Assembly (NCBI RefSeq): GCF_900106045.1 | Contig: NZ_LT629802.1 | Coordinates: 3,782,001-3,846,000 of the forward strand | Source: Pseudomonas mucidolens | Lineage (GTDB): Bacteria > Pseudomonadota > Gammaproteobacteria > Pseudomonadales > Pseudomonadaceae | Direction of reading: 5' to 3' | Length of the DNA stretch: 64,000 bases | In this document: positions 54,987-63,492 of the stretch, piece after piece | How the letters are laid out: each line of letters opens with the position of its first letter | Position numbering within the stretch: the stretch's first letter is position 1 | Made by a program: the position numbers and the translations under genes | Notes under the pieces: model-generated | Seen by the model: only the letters and a program-made list of their open reading frames with translations | Databases searched by the model: none | What the model was told of the DNA's origin: nothing

Positions 54987-56424
54987 ACAAGACGATCACC
55001 AATCGGTCTTCCAGGGCTTTGATCCGCGCGCCTGCGACCACGTAGTTATTGGTCAGCATCGAGAACACTAACCGCCGCCCTCCGGCATCAGTGATGTAGC
55101 CGGTCAATGAAGAGACCCCGCCCATCGATCCCGTCTTGGCATGCAGGTTGTTTTGCGCCGGTGTTTCCCGCAATCGATAACGCAGGCTGCCGCCGATCAA
55201 GCGCTTCGGGTTGCCGGCAACGGGAAGCGCGTCATGCCAGGTGCTGAACCAGGGCTGCTTGCTCACCATCAGCAACAGATCGGTGAAACTCTGTGCCGAC
55301 AACAGGTTGCGCCGGGACAGCCCGGAACCATCTACCTGGCTCAACGTCGCGGGGTCCAGACCCTGGCGTTTCATGAAGTCCGCAACTGCCGCGACACCTG
55401 CAGTGGCTGTGCCGACATTCGCCTGCTTGCGACCCATGGCCTTGAGCAGCGCTTCGGCCATACTGTTGTTGGACAATTTGAGCAATGGCCTGATCAGTTC
55501 CTGCAAGGGTGCCGATTGGTGTTCCGCCAACACGCTCGCCGTCGCCGGACTGACACCGCCAATCACACGCTTGCCCTGAACGGTGATGCCCTGCTCGGCC
55601 AATGCCTGTTCAAACAGATTGGCCACCAGTTGCGTCGGCTCCCATACGCTGACCCATTGGCGACTTTGCGTGCCCGGCTTCAGCGCGCCGCTGAGGCGCA
55701 ACAGGTTAGTGCCGTGCTGGCGATTGAGTCCGAAGCTGTTGCCCGCACCGCTGACCGCCCGGTTGTTGACCTGCACGTAATCGGTAGCGGGGCTGATGGT
55801 GACACTCACGGGTTGACCGACCGCCAGCGGCGCCCTGGCCGTAACGGTCAGGGTGCCCGCATCAAAATCCGCATTGGGTGACACGGTCAGCGCCGAAATC
55901 TGCGCGCCGTAGTACTTGTCCTCGTCGTCATGGGCCCAGTCGAGGCCCAGACGCTCGGCATCGAAAAATGTGTCATCGAACACCAGGTCGCCCTGGACGT
56001 GCCGGATGCCCTGCCCCGCCAGGTTCGCCGCCAGCGCCTGGTAATCCGCCCACTGAATGGTCGGATCGCCCAGGCCGCGCAGGTACAGGTTGCCCAGCAA
56101 ACGCTCACCCTGGCGGCTGCCGTCACTCAACAGTTGCGTGGAGAACCGATACTGCGGCCCCAACACATCCATCGCCGCAGCGGTAGTCAGCAGTTTCAGG
56201 CTAGAGGCCGGAATCAGCCGCGTGCGTGGATTGTGCTGGTACAAGGTGCTGCCAGTGCGGGCATCGCGCACCATCAACGAGACACTGGCGCCAGCCAGGG
56301 CCGGGTCTGCCAGCAATTGGTCCAACGCCTGTCCGGTGGTGTTCGACGTCGTGGCGCAACCACCCAACAACAGCCCCAAGCCCACCAGCAGTGCGCCGGT
56401 GTGTATCCATTGTCCCAACCGCAT
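54964..56424 (-). CDS. dacB: D-alanyl-D-alanine carboxypeptidase/endopeptidase (PBP4 type)
   Basis: The 486-residue periplasmic enzyme trims or cuts peptidoglycan peptides. A lipoprotein-type signal (LLVGLGLLLGGC) is followed by the class C penicillin-binding motifs: SxxK in IPASSLKLLT, SxN in LKLSNNSMAEALL and KTG in LHAKTGSMGG. The last eight or so codons (after LVIVL) lie in a REP arm, so the C-terminal CRSEGGA is probably not ancestral. It reads leftwards and is alone. Confidence 0.92.
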   Translation of the reverse strand: MRLGQWIHTGALLVGLGLLLGGCATTSNTTGQALDQLLADPALAGASVSLMVRDARTGSTLYQHNPRTRLIPASSLKLLTTAAAMDVLGPQYRFSTQLLSDGSRQGERLLGNLYLRGLGDPTIQWADYQALAANLAGQGIRHVQGDLVFDDTFFDAERLGLDWAHDDEDKYYGAQISALTVSPNADFDAGTLTVTARAPLAVGQPVSVTISPATDYVQVNNRAVSGAGNSFGLNRQHGTNLLRLSGALKPGTQSRQWVSVWEPTQLVANLFEQALAEQGITVQGKRVIGGVSPATASVLAEHQSAPLQELIRPLLKLSNNSMAEALLKAMGRKQANVGTATAGVAAVADFMKRQGLDPATLSQVDGSGLSRRNLLSAQSFTDLLLMVSKQPWFSTWHDALPVAGNPKRLIGGSLRYRLRETPAQNNLHAKTGSMGGVSSLTGYITDAGGRRLVFSMLTNNYVVAGARIKALEDRLVIVLCRSEGGA

Positions 56425-56509
56425 CAGTGTTCCTTGGCAATCATCAAAACCGCAACGCTAGCAGCTCAGGCCGCCAACGTCATTGCCGGGTTTCGCCATT
56501 CAAGCCTCG

Positions 56510-58942
56510 TCAGAACTCCAGAGTGCTCGAGACCGAGACCTGTCGCGCATCCCCCATGGACACAAACAGGCGGCTGGCGGCCGAGGTGTAGTAGGTGCGA
56601 TCGAAGAGATTTTTCACGTTGAACTGAAACTTGACCTTCTGTCCTTCGATCCGCGTGTCATAGGTGGCGAAGGCATCCGCCACGGTGTAGCCCGGCAAGT
56701 CGAAGCTATTGAGGGCATCGCCGGCACGTTCGCCGACATACCGGGCACCGGCGCCGATCCGCAGTTGGTCGCCGCCGACTAGCGTGCCGAAGTCATATAC
56801 CGCCGACACTGAGCCGGAATTTTTCGCCACGTTCTGCAGACGCTTGCCCTTATACGCCGGGTCCTCGGTCACTTCGGCATCGGTGTAGGCGTAGCTGCCG
56901 ATCAGGCTCCACTGGTCGCTCAGTTGCCCGGTCAGGTCCATCTCCAGTCCACGCGAGCGCACCTTGCCGGCCACGCTGTAGACCGATGTCGCGCCTTCGC
57001 CGATAGACACCAGCACATTGCGCTTGTGGATATCAAATAACGCCGCGCTGGCGGTGATGCGACCCGGCATATCGAGCTTGGCTCCCAGCTCCCAGGACTT
57101 GGACTGTTCCGGGTCGATGCTGCCGTCGATCACCGTTTTGTTGTCCAGTGGGGCGATGGTGGAGTTGGGTTTGAAGGACTCGGTGTAGCTGCCATAGAAC
57201 GACAACGCGTCGGTATAGCGATACACCAGGCCGGCGCGGGGCACCCATTTCTGGCCATTGCTGTCGGTGTTGGCGGTGAACGGGCGGCCCTTGCCGGCGT
57301 ATTGGTCGTACATCTGGAAACGCGCGCCGCCCACCAGAATCCACTGCTCGGTGAGATGAATAGCGTCCTGGAAGAACACCGAATCACTGCGCAACAGATC
57401 AGTCTGGTTGCTGTCCGGCGCGCTGACGGTGCTACCCGCCACTTCGCGGCCATAGACCGGATCGGTGTAGCTGAAAGTACTGCGGCTGGCCTGGCGGATC
57501 AGGTCGGCGCGGTGGATTTTGCGGTACTCGTCATCCACGCCGAACACCAGGTCATGGCGCATGCCAGCCACGTCCACCTTGCCCTCAAGACTGACCGTGG
57601 TGAAGCGGTCGGTGGTCAGGGCGCCCTGGGTGCCATCCATGCTGCGCGTCAAGGTGCCGTCTTTGTTGACCTTGCTCACGCGCACCTGGCTGGCATCGTA
57701 GGTTTCGCGGTTCCAGCTGTAGCCGAAGTGGGCTTTCCAGTCGTCATTCAATTCATGATCGACTTCCACGCGATACAGGTCGGAACGCCCTTCCATGTTA
57801 TTGAAAGGCTCGTCCAGACGGCGTGTGGCCGGGATGTCGAGCGGATGATTGGTCTTCGGATCGATGGCCGTGCCACGGTCGAACGGCGAGAGAAATTCAC
57901 GATGCTCGTAGGCAAGGAGCAACTGCGTGTTGTCGCCGTACCAGGCAATGGACGGTGCGATCAGGCTTTCACGGTAAGTGCCGAAGTTGCGCCAGTAATC
58001 TTCATCGGTGTGGTCGAGGATCAGACGATAGGCCAGGCCGCTGTCACCCATCGGACCGGTGGTGTCGAGGTTACCGCCACTGCCGTGCTTGCCGTCGCCA
58101 AAGGTTGAACCGCGCACGGTGAGCGCGGTGGATGGGGTCAGCTCGGGCTTCTTGCTGACAATGTTGATCACCCCGCCTGGGTCCTGGATGCCGTACAGCA
58201 GCGACGCCGGGCCCTTGAGCACTTCGACCCGTTCGGCGCTTTCGTTCAGCGCCCGGCCCTGCACCACCGGCATGCCGTCACGCATGACCGAGCCGTTACG
58301 GTTGCCACCAAATCCGCGCAACATTACCGCGTCCTGGGTGCTGCCCAGGGTGTTGGACTGGGTAATGCCGCTGATGTTGTTCAAGGCGTCATCCAGGTTA
58401 CGCGGCAGTTGGTCACGCATCACTTGGGCCGGCACCACATTGACGGTCTGCGGCGTTTCCAGCAGCAGGCCCTGGGAGCGCATCACCGAACTGGTCGGCG
58501 GCGGCTGATAGCTGGTGCTGTCCTGCTGTGGGTTGACCGCGCTGATGGTGGTGGCACCAAGGTTCAGCGCGCCAGCGCTGGGTAGCGGTTCGAGGGCCAG
58601 GGTGCGGGCGTCGATCTGGCGGAAGGTAAAGCCGGAGTTGCCCAGTAACCGCTGCATGGCCTGGGTCGCGCTCATTCGCCCGCTGACCGCCGGGGCCTTG
58701 AGGTCGTAGGGCGTTTCGTCGGTGTAGACCACGCTGATACCGGTCACGCGGCTGAAATCACTCAATGCTTGCGGCAACGGTTTGGCCTGGAGTGCGAAAC
58801 TGAATAACGCGCTTTGCTGTTGCGTCTCTGCCGCCTGCGCCACGCTGAGGGGCAACAACACGGGCGCGCACATGGTCAGGAACGAAGCACCGAGCCACTG
58901 TTTAACCGAACCGCCTGCCGCTGACTTTGCCCTGGACTTCAT
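56510..58942 (-). CDS. TonB-dependent siderophore receptor with STN signalling domain
   Basis: The 810-residue outer-membrane receptor has a signal peptide followed by an STN (secretin/TonB N-terminal) domain at about 45-120 (FALQAKPLPQALSDFSRVTG, ATQAMQRLLGNSGFTFRQID). A plug (RSQGLLLETPQTVNVVPAQV, LRGFGGNRNGSVMRDGMP) and a barrel ending in LEF follow. The STN domain passes the occupied state to FecR. It follows the fecR gene by 130 bp on the same strand, completing an ECF-FecR-receptor triad of the ferrisiderophore-signalling type (as in Fec/Fox/Fpv systems). Confidence 0.94.
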   Translation of the reverse strand: MKSRAKSAAGGSVKQWLGASFLTMCAPVLLPLSVAQAAETQQQSALFSFALQAKPLPQALSDFSRVTGISVVYTDETPYDLKAPAVSGRMSATQAMQRLLGNSGFTFRQIDARTLALEPLPSAGALNLGATTISAVNPQQDSTSYQPPPTSSVMRSQGLLLETPQTVNVVPAQVMRDQLPRNLDDALNNISGITQSNTLGSTQDAVMLRGFGGNRNGSVMRDGMPVVQGRALNESAERVEVLKGPASLLYGIQDPGGVINIVSKKPELTPSTALTVRGSTFGDGKHGSGGNLDTTGPMGDSGLAYRLILDHTDEDYWRNFGTYRESLIAPSIAWYGDNTQLLLAYEHREFLSPFDRGTAIDPKTNHPLDIPATRRLDEPFNNMEGRSDLYRVEVDHELNDDWKAHFGYSWNRETYDASQVRVSKVNKDGTLTRSMDGTQGALTTDRFTTVSLEGKVDVAGMRHDLVFGVDDEYRKIHRADLIRQASRSTFSYTDPVYGREVAGSTVSAPDSNQTDLLRSDSVFFQDAIHLTEQWILVGGARFQMYDQYAGKGRPFTANTDSNGQKWVPRAGLVYRYTDALSFYGSYTESFKPNSTIAPLDNKTVIDGSIDPEQSKSWELGAKLDMPGRITASAALFDIHKRNVLVSIGEGATSVYSVAGKVRSRGLEMDLTGQLSDQWSLIGSYAYTDAEVTEDPAYKGKRLQNVAKNSGSVSAVYDFGTLVGGDQLRIGAGARYVGERAGDALNSFDLPGYTVADAFATYDTRIEGQKVKFQFNVKNLFDRTYYTSAASRLFVSMGDARQVSVSSTLEF

Positions 58943-59072
58943 GCTTGAGAACCCGTGTGGAGAACGCTGTTAATGCGAATTGATCGCAGTTTCAAGCACT
59001 ACACGGTTGAACCTTGGGTTTACCTCAGCACAATCTTGAAATTATTTTGAAGAGTGCCGTTCAACCTACGCT

Positions 59073-60062
59073 TTAGCGCACCACGATCACCCGGCCCAGC
59101 ACACTGTGCTGGTCAAAGCCGAGCACCGCTTGCAGTGCGTTGAGTACCGCCTGCGGGTCTTTGCTCGGGAAGCTGCCGCTGACCCGACGGGCGCCGAGCT
59201 CATCATTGAGCAGCAGGATGCGACCGGGGTAATAGCGTCCAAGGTCATTGATCACGTCGACCAACGGCGTTTTGTAATAGTTGAGCCAGCCGTCGCGCCA
59301 GGCCAGCCGCGACTCGCTGTCCACAGCCTGCAGGGTCTCGGCGCGACCGTCGGCGTAGGCCACCTGCTGGCCGGCGCCGAGGATTTGTCGAGCACCGTGC
59401 CGGGATGGCGTGACGCCGACCCGCCCGGACAACACCGTCACCTCCGCGCCAGCCGGCTGCAGACGCACTTCAAATTGCGTACCCAGCACCCGCGCCTCGC
59501 CACTGCCGGCGTGTACCACAAAGGATTCGCCGGTAGGCGTCACGTTGAAAAAGCCCGCGCCACGGCGCAGTTGGATATGGCGCTCACCGTGACGGAAATC
59601 CACCGCAATGGCGCTGTCGGCATCCAGGGTGACTTGACTTTGATCCGCCAGGGTCACGGTTCTGATTTCCCCCGGCGCAGTGACGTAATCAGCGCCCAGG
59701 TCATCGAGCCAGCGTTGCGGTTGCCAGCCCGCCCCCACCGAAACCATCAGCAACAGACACGCGGCCATGGCCATGGCGGCAGGCCAGCGGCGCGCACGGG
59801 TACGTTTCTCCGCGTGCATGGCGTTCAAGTAACCCTCCAGGGCCAAGGCATCTTCATCCGCCAGTTTGCTCGCTGGCACTTCGCTCAATTCCCATAGCAC
59901 TTGGGCCTGGGCGTACGCCTCGACATGCGCGGGGTCGGCGCGCAGCCAGCGACTGAAGGCGGCCTGGTCGCCACTGCTGGGCTGATCGTGGAGCAGGCTG
60001 AGCCAGCCCAAGGCGGTCTGTTCCTGAGCGGGCGTCGGGGTGACGGGGTCAGTGTTGATCAC
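59073..60062 (-). CDS. FecR-family anti-sigma regulator
   Basis: The 329-residue protein spans the inner membrane once (MAMAACLLLMVSVGAGW, about 93-110). Its cytoplasmic N-terminal DUF4880-like part (LGWLSLLHDQPSSGDQAAFS, WLRADPAHVEAYAQAQVLWE) binds the sigma factor. The periplasmic part has the FecR motif TAPGEIRTVTLADQSQVTLD and a C-terminal STN-like half that meets the receptor. It overlaps the sigma gene by 4 bp. Confidence 0.94.
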   Translation of the reverse strand: MINTDPVTPTPAQEQTALGWLSLLHDQPSSGDQAAFSRWLRADPAHVEAYAQAQVLWELSEVPASKLADEDALALEGYLNAMHAEKRTRARRWPAAMAMAACLLLMVSVGAGWQPQRWLDDLGADYVTAPGEIRTVTLADQSQVTLDADSAIAVDFRHGERHIQLRRGAGFFNVTPTGESFVVHAGSGEARVLGTQFEVRLQPAGAEVTVLSGRVGVTPSRHGARQILGAGQQVAYADGRAETLQAVDSESRLAWRDGWLNYYKTPLVDVINDLGRYYPGRILLLNDELGARRVSGSFPSKDPQAVLNALQAVLGFDQHSVLGRVIVVR

Positions 60063-60634
60063 GGTGCTTTCCCTGGCGAGCGTGGCACGCAGGGTTCACG
60101 AAGGCTGGCTTTGCAGGCTTCAAGGGCGCGCATCATATGTTTTTCCACGGCGCTTTGGGACAGCCCCATGGCCTTGGCGATCTCTGCGTATTTACGACCG
60201 TGAATGCGGTTGAGCAAAAAAATCTGCCGTGTGCGCTCGGGCAAACTGCGCAAGGCGGCTTCGACGTGCCGCAAATCGTTACCGGCCTCCAGCGCCGCCT
60301 GGGGTTCTGAACCGTAATGATGCTGCTGCTCGGGCAACCAGCTTTCAGTGCCTCGCACCCGCGCGCCTTCACTGCGCAAGTGATCGATGGCGATATTCCC
60401 GGCGCAGCGCAACAGGTAGGTGCTGAGCTCTTCGACGTGTACCAGTGGCCGGCGCCAAAAACGTAAAAACAGATCTTGCACCAGATCCGCTGCCGTCGCC
60501 CGGCATCCCACACGCCGACTGACCAACGCCTCCATCTGCGAACGCTGGGACAAGAACACTTGCAGGAAATGCGCACGTCCGCCCGACGCTTCGGCGTGAC
60601 GTGGATCCGGGGAGTCGGGAGGCGTGTTGATCAT
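60059..60634 (-). CDS. ECF sigma factor (FecI-like)
   Basis: Start at 60634 (MINTPPDSPDPRHAEASGGR), 191 residues; a longer frame is open but runs into the upstream gene. Region 2 is seen in TAADLVQDLFLRFWRRP and region 4 in LRSLPERTRQIFLLNRIHGR and KYAEIAKAMGLSQSAVEKHM. It should direct transcription of the receptor gene downstream. It lies 10 bp after the DUF3325 gene. Confidence 0.93.
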   Translation of the reverse strand: MINTPPDSPDPRHAEASGGRAHFLQVFLSQRSQMEALVSRRVGCRATAADLVQDLFLRFWRRPLVHVEELSTYLLRCAGNIAIDHLRSEGARVRGTESWLPEQQHHYGSEPQAALEAGNDLRHVEAALRSLPERTRQIFLLNRIHGRKYAEIAKAMGLSQSAVEKHMMRALEACKASLREPCVPRSPGKAP

Positions 60635-60644
60635 CAAGGTCCGC

Positions 60645-60971
60645 TCAGATAACCGCGAAGGCCGCAACCGGGCTGACCAGCAGGCCGACACTGGCCAGGA
60701 TCAAGGCCAGCCTCGGCCGATATGGCAACAGCCACACCAGCAATAACGCGCTGAGCATCAGCACCGCACACCAATCCACCAGCCCCCGGCTCCAACCGGC
60801 CATGTGCACCGCCGGCCAGATCGACACCAGCAGCAGCACCCAACCCCCCACGCGCAAACCCAGGCGCCGACGGGGTGAAGGCTTACTGTGCAGCAACGCG
60901 CCGTGGTGACGGTCCATGGACAAACACAAGGCGGTAAAACCGGCGTAACACAGCAACAGGGCCAACAGCAT
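60645..60971 (-). CDS. DUF3325 family membrane protein
   Basis: A 108-residue protein with three to four hydrophobic helices (MLLALLLCYAGFTALCLSMD, LRVGGWVLLLVSIWPAVHMA, CAVLMLSALLLVWLLPYRPR). DUF3325 genes accompany PepSY-type iron-uptake membrane proteins; the role is not known. It shares 1 bp with the PepSY gene. Confidence 0.88.
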   Translation of the reverse strand: MLLALLLCYAGFTALCLSMDRHHGALLHSKPSPRRRLGLRVGGWVLLLVSIWPAVHMAGWSRGLVDWCAVLMLSALLLVWLLPYRPRLALILASVGLLVSPVAAFAVI

Positions 60972-62545
60972 CAGTTCACCTCGCCTTTGAGGGCCAACGC
61001 CTGGGGGCGCTCGGTCTTGGATTGGGCGACGCGGCGCTGGCGCATTTTCCAGGCAGCCCAGGCGAGGAATGCCCCGCTGCCAAGGCAGGTCAGGTCAAAG
61101 CCGGCCATGCTCCAATCACCTTTGGCCAGGGTCACGCCCAGGTGCTCCGAGGTGGTCAGTGCGTTGAGCAACGGCACCCCCGCAAACAGCAAGGCGCCAA
61201 GACTCAGTTGTTCGATCCAGGCCCGACGACCGCGCCGCAGCATGGCGTGTAACAACGTCAGTCCCCAAGCGATAAAGAAGCTCTGTACTTCCCAGCCCGA
61301 ACGCTCGGCGAAACTTGCGGGCAATAGGCGATTGGCCCAGAAAAACCCCGCGACTGCGATCACCAGCCCGGACATGCTGGCTATGTTCAACACTTCCACC
61401 AGTCGCAACTCAAACGGCATCACGCCGTTTTTCGCATGTTCGAGCTGGCGCTTACCCAGCCAGATCACCAGCCCGGTGCCGATCAACGCCGTGCTCGCCA
61501 GGCCACAGATAAAGTACAACCAGCGCAACACCGGGCCAGCGAAATGGCCCATGTGCAAACCGTAAAAACTGCCGCTGATGGCCATCGGCATGGACTGCCC
61601 GGCGCTGACACTGAGCATTTCCCCGGTGGTGCCGTTGAAGGACACGGTGCTGCCAAAGTCATGCACCACCCGATCGGAGCCGGCGCGGAACACATTGACC
61701 GAAGCATTCACGTCGCTGGGATTATTCACCGCCAGCCGTCCGATCTGCCCTCCGTCCCACTGTGCTTTCGCCTGTTCAACCAGCGGCCCCAGGGGCAACA
61801 ACGTCCCCGGTTGGCCAAGCGCCGGCATCTTGTTGCTGGACGGCACCACATCATTGAAAAAGGCCCGGGTATCGCCGTCGTAGGACGCGAGAATGCTGGC
61901 GGGCATGACCAGCATCATGAAGATCACCAGACTGCTGTAGGTGATCATCAGGTGAAACGGCAACACCAGCACACCCACCGCGTTATGCCCGTCGAGCCAG
62001 GAACGCTGGCCCTTGCGCGGGCGGAAGGTGAAGAAGTCCTTGAAAATTTTCTTGTGGGTAATGATCCCGCTGATCAACGCGACAAACATCACCATCGCAG
62101 CAATCGTCGACAGCCAGCGGCCCCAGGGATGCGGCATCTGCAACTGGAAGTGAAAGCGGTAGAAGAAATCGCCGCCACGGCTTTCCCGGGCCTGGACTTG
62201 CTCGCCGGTAAGCGGGTCGATGAGTTTTTCGCTGAAATTGCCGCGCTTGCCCGGATCGATTTTGTCTTGCCACATCACCGACAAGCCGGGATCGCGACGC
62301 GTGGGCAAATTAATGAACCAGCGGGCGGCGGTGGGTGCATGTTGCTGCAAATAAGCCTGGGCCATCGCCAGGCTGCGGGCATCGTCGACCGTACGGACCG
62401 GCACTTCCGGCTGCATCCAGTGGGTAATTTCGTCGTTGAAATAGGCCAGGGTGCCGGTCAGGAAAATCGCGAACAACAGCCAGCCGAAAATCAACCCGGC
62501 CCACGTGTGTAACCAGGCCATCGCCTGGCGGAAACCTGCTTTCAT
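60971..62545 (-). CDS. PepSY-associated transmembrane protein (putative ferrisiderophore reductase)
   Basis: The start at 62545 gives 524 residues (MKAGFRQAMAWLHTWAGLIF). Four large membrane helices with His residues near their ends (WLHTWAGLIFGWLLFAIFLT, SWLDGHNAVGVLVLPFHLMI) bracket a long periplasmic part that includes PepSY-like segments. Relatives such as FpvG and FoxB are linked to reductive iron release from siderophores in the periplasm. It lies between DUF3649 and DUF3325 genes with overlaps. Confidence 0.9.
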   Translation of the reverse strand: MKAGFRQAMAWLHTWAGLIFGWLLFAIFLTGTLAYFNDEITHWMQPEVPVRTVDDARSLAMAQAYLQQHAPTAARWFINLPTRRDPGLSVMWQDKIDPGKRGNFSEKLIDPLTGEQVQARESRGGDFFYRFHFQLQMPHPWGRWLSTIAAMVMFVALISGIITHKKIFKDFFTFRPRKGQRSWLDGHNAVGVLVLPFHLMITYSSLVIFMMLVMPASILASYDGDTRAFFNDVVPSSNKMPALGQPGTLLPLGPLVEQAKAQWDGGQIGRLAVNNPSDVNASVNVFRAGSDRVVHDFGSTVSFNGTTGEMLSVSAGQSMPMAISGSFYGLHMGHFAGPVLRWLYFICGLASTALIGTGLVIWLGKRQLEHAKNGVMPFELRLVEVLNIASMSGLVIAVAGFFWANRLLPASFAERSGWEVQSFFIAWGLTLLHAMLRRGRRAWIEQLSLGALLFAGVPLLNALTTSEHLGVTLAKGDWSMAGFDLTCLGSGAFLAWAAWKMRQRRVAQSKTERPQALALKGEVN

Positions 62546-62844
62546 GGTCGAGTCATCCAATAGGCCAAGCCTGCCAGGGTTGCCAATACGGCACTCGGCA
62601 CCAGCACCCCGAACCAAGCGCGCGTGGCTGTGCGGCAGGCAAAGCACCAGATCACAGCCAGCAGATAGAACACGAACGAACTCAACATGCCGCTGATCAC
62701 CGCATCGGCGCGGGACAACGGCAACCATAAGCTCATACAGACACTGGCCAGAGACGCCAGCAGATAACCACCGACAACAGCCGCCAGGACCCGCGAAGCC
62801 ACGGCGAGGCGATAGGAAAGTGGAAGTGATGGTTTGTTTTTCAT
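62542..62844 (-). CDS. DUF3649 family membrane protein
   Basis: A 100-residue protein with three hydrophobic helices (RVLAAVVGGYLLASLASVCM, ISGMLSSFVFYLLAVIWCFA, VLVPSAVLATLAGLAYWM). It overlaps the PepSY gene by 4 bp and is the first gene of this minus-strand iron operon. DUF3649 and DUF3325 are regular companions of PepSY proteins in Pseudomonas; function unknown. Confidence 0.88.
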   Translation of the reverse strand: MKNKPSLPLSYRLAVASRVLAAVVGGYLLASLASVCMSLWLPLSRADAVISGMLSSFVFYLLAVIWCFACRTATRAWFGVLVPSAVLATLAGLAYWMTRP

Positions 62845-62878
62845 GCCCGCGGCGCCAGGTTCATCAGGAACGCGAGTC

Positions 62879-62898
62879 TAATGATAAATATTCTCATA
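62879..62898. promoter_or_regulatory. Putative Fur box in the divergent intergenic region
   Basis: TAATGATAAATATTCTCATA contains two GATAAT-like hexamers in inverse array, 35-54 bp before the DUF3649 gene. It could serve both the minus-strand iron operon and the plus-strand sigma gene. Confidence 0.55.
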
Positions 62899-62972
62899 AG
62901 CAAAAGAGAACGAATGAGCAGGACCCATGGTTGCCGTGCGGATTGCCGAATACTGCCCGCGCCCTCTACAAT

Positions 62973-62991
62973 GCGAACAATTCTCGTTATC
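62973..62991. promoter_or_regulatory. Putative Fur box upstream of the second ECF sigma gene
   Basis: GCGAACAATTCTCGTTATC matches 12 of 19 positions of the Fur consensus, with the right half almost perfect. It ends 13 bp before the start codon of the sigma gene. Confidence 0.5.
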
Positions 62992-63003
62992 TGAAGCGTA
63001 CAG

Positions 63004-63492
63004 ATGCGGCCGTCCACTACCGTCGAAGTGCTTTATCACGACCATCACCACTGGCTCACCGGCTGGTTGCGAGGCAAGCTCGGCTGCCCGCAAAGTGCCG
63101 CCGACCTAGCCCAGGACACGTTCATCCGGGTCCTGAGCGCACGTGAAACGCCAACGCTGATCGAACCCCGCGCCTTCCTGACCACCATCGCCAAGCGCGT
63201 GTTGTTCAACCATTACCGCCGCCAGGATCTGGAGCGCGCCTACCTCGATGTTCTGGCGCAAATGCCCGAACGGTTCGCGCCGTCGGAAGAAGAGCGGGCG
63301 ATCATCCTGCAAACCCTGACGGAGCTGGATCAACTGCTCGACGGCTTGCCGCTACAGGTCAAGCGCGCCTTCCTGCTATCGCAACTCGACGGCCTGACCT
63401 ACGCACAAATCGGTGCCGAACTGGGCATCTCCATCGCCACCGTCAAGCGTCATCTGAACAAAGCGGCCATGCGCTGCTATTTCGCCCTATGA
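63004..63492 (+). CDS. ECF sigma factor (FecI-like), second system
   Basis: The 162-residue sigma factor shows region 2 (HHHWLTGWLRGKLGCPQSAA, then DLAQDTFIRVLS) and region 4 (LPLQVKRAFLLSQLDGLTYA, IGAELGISIATVKRHLNKA). The gene is divergent from the DUF3649 operon and overlaps the following fecR gene by 4 bp (ATGA, 63489-63492). Its cognate receptor should lie to the right of the window. Confidence 0.93.
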   Translation: MRPSTTVEVLYHDHHHWLTGWLRGKLGCPQSAADLAQDTFIRVLSARETPTLIEPRAFLTTIAKRVLFNHYRRQDLERAYLDVLAQMPERFAPSEEERAIILQTLTELDQLLDGLPLQVKRAFLLSQLDGLTYAQIGAELGISIATVKRHLNKAAMRCYFAL

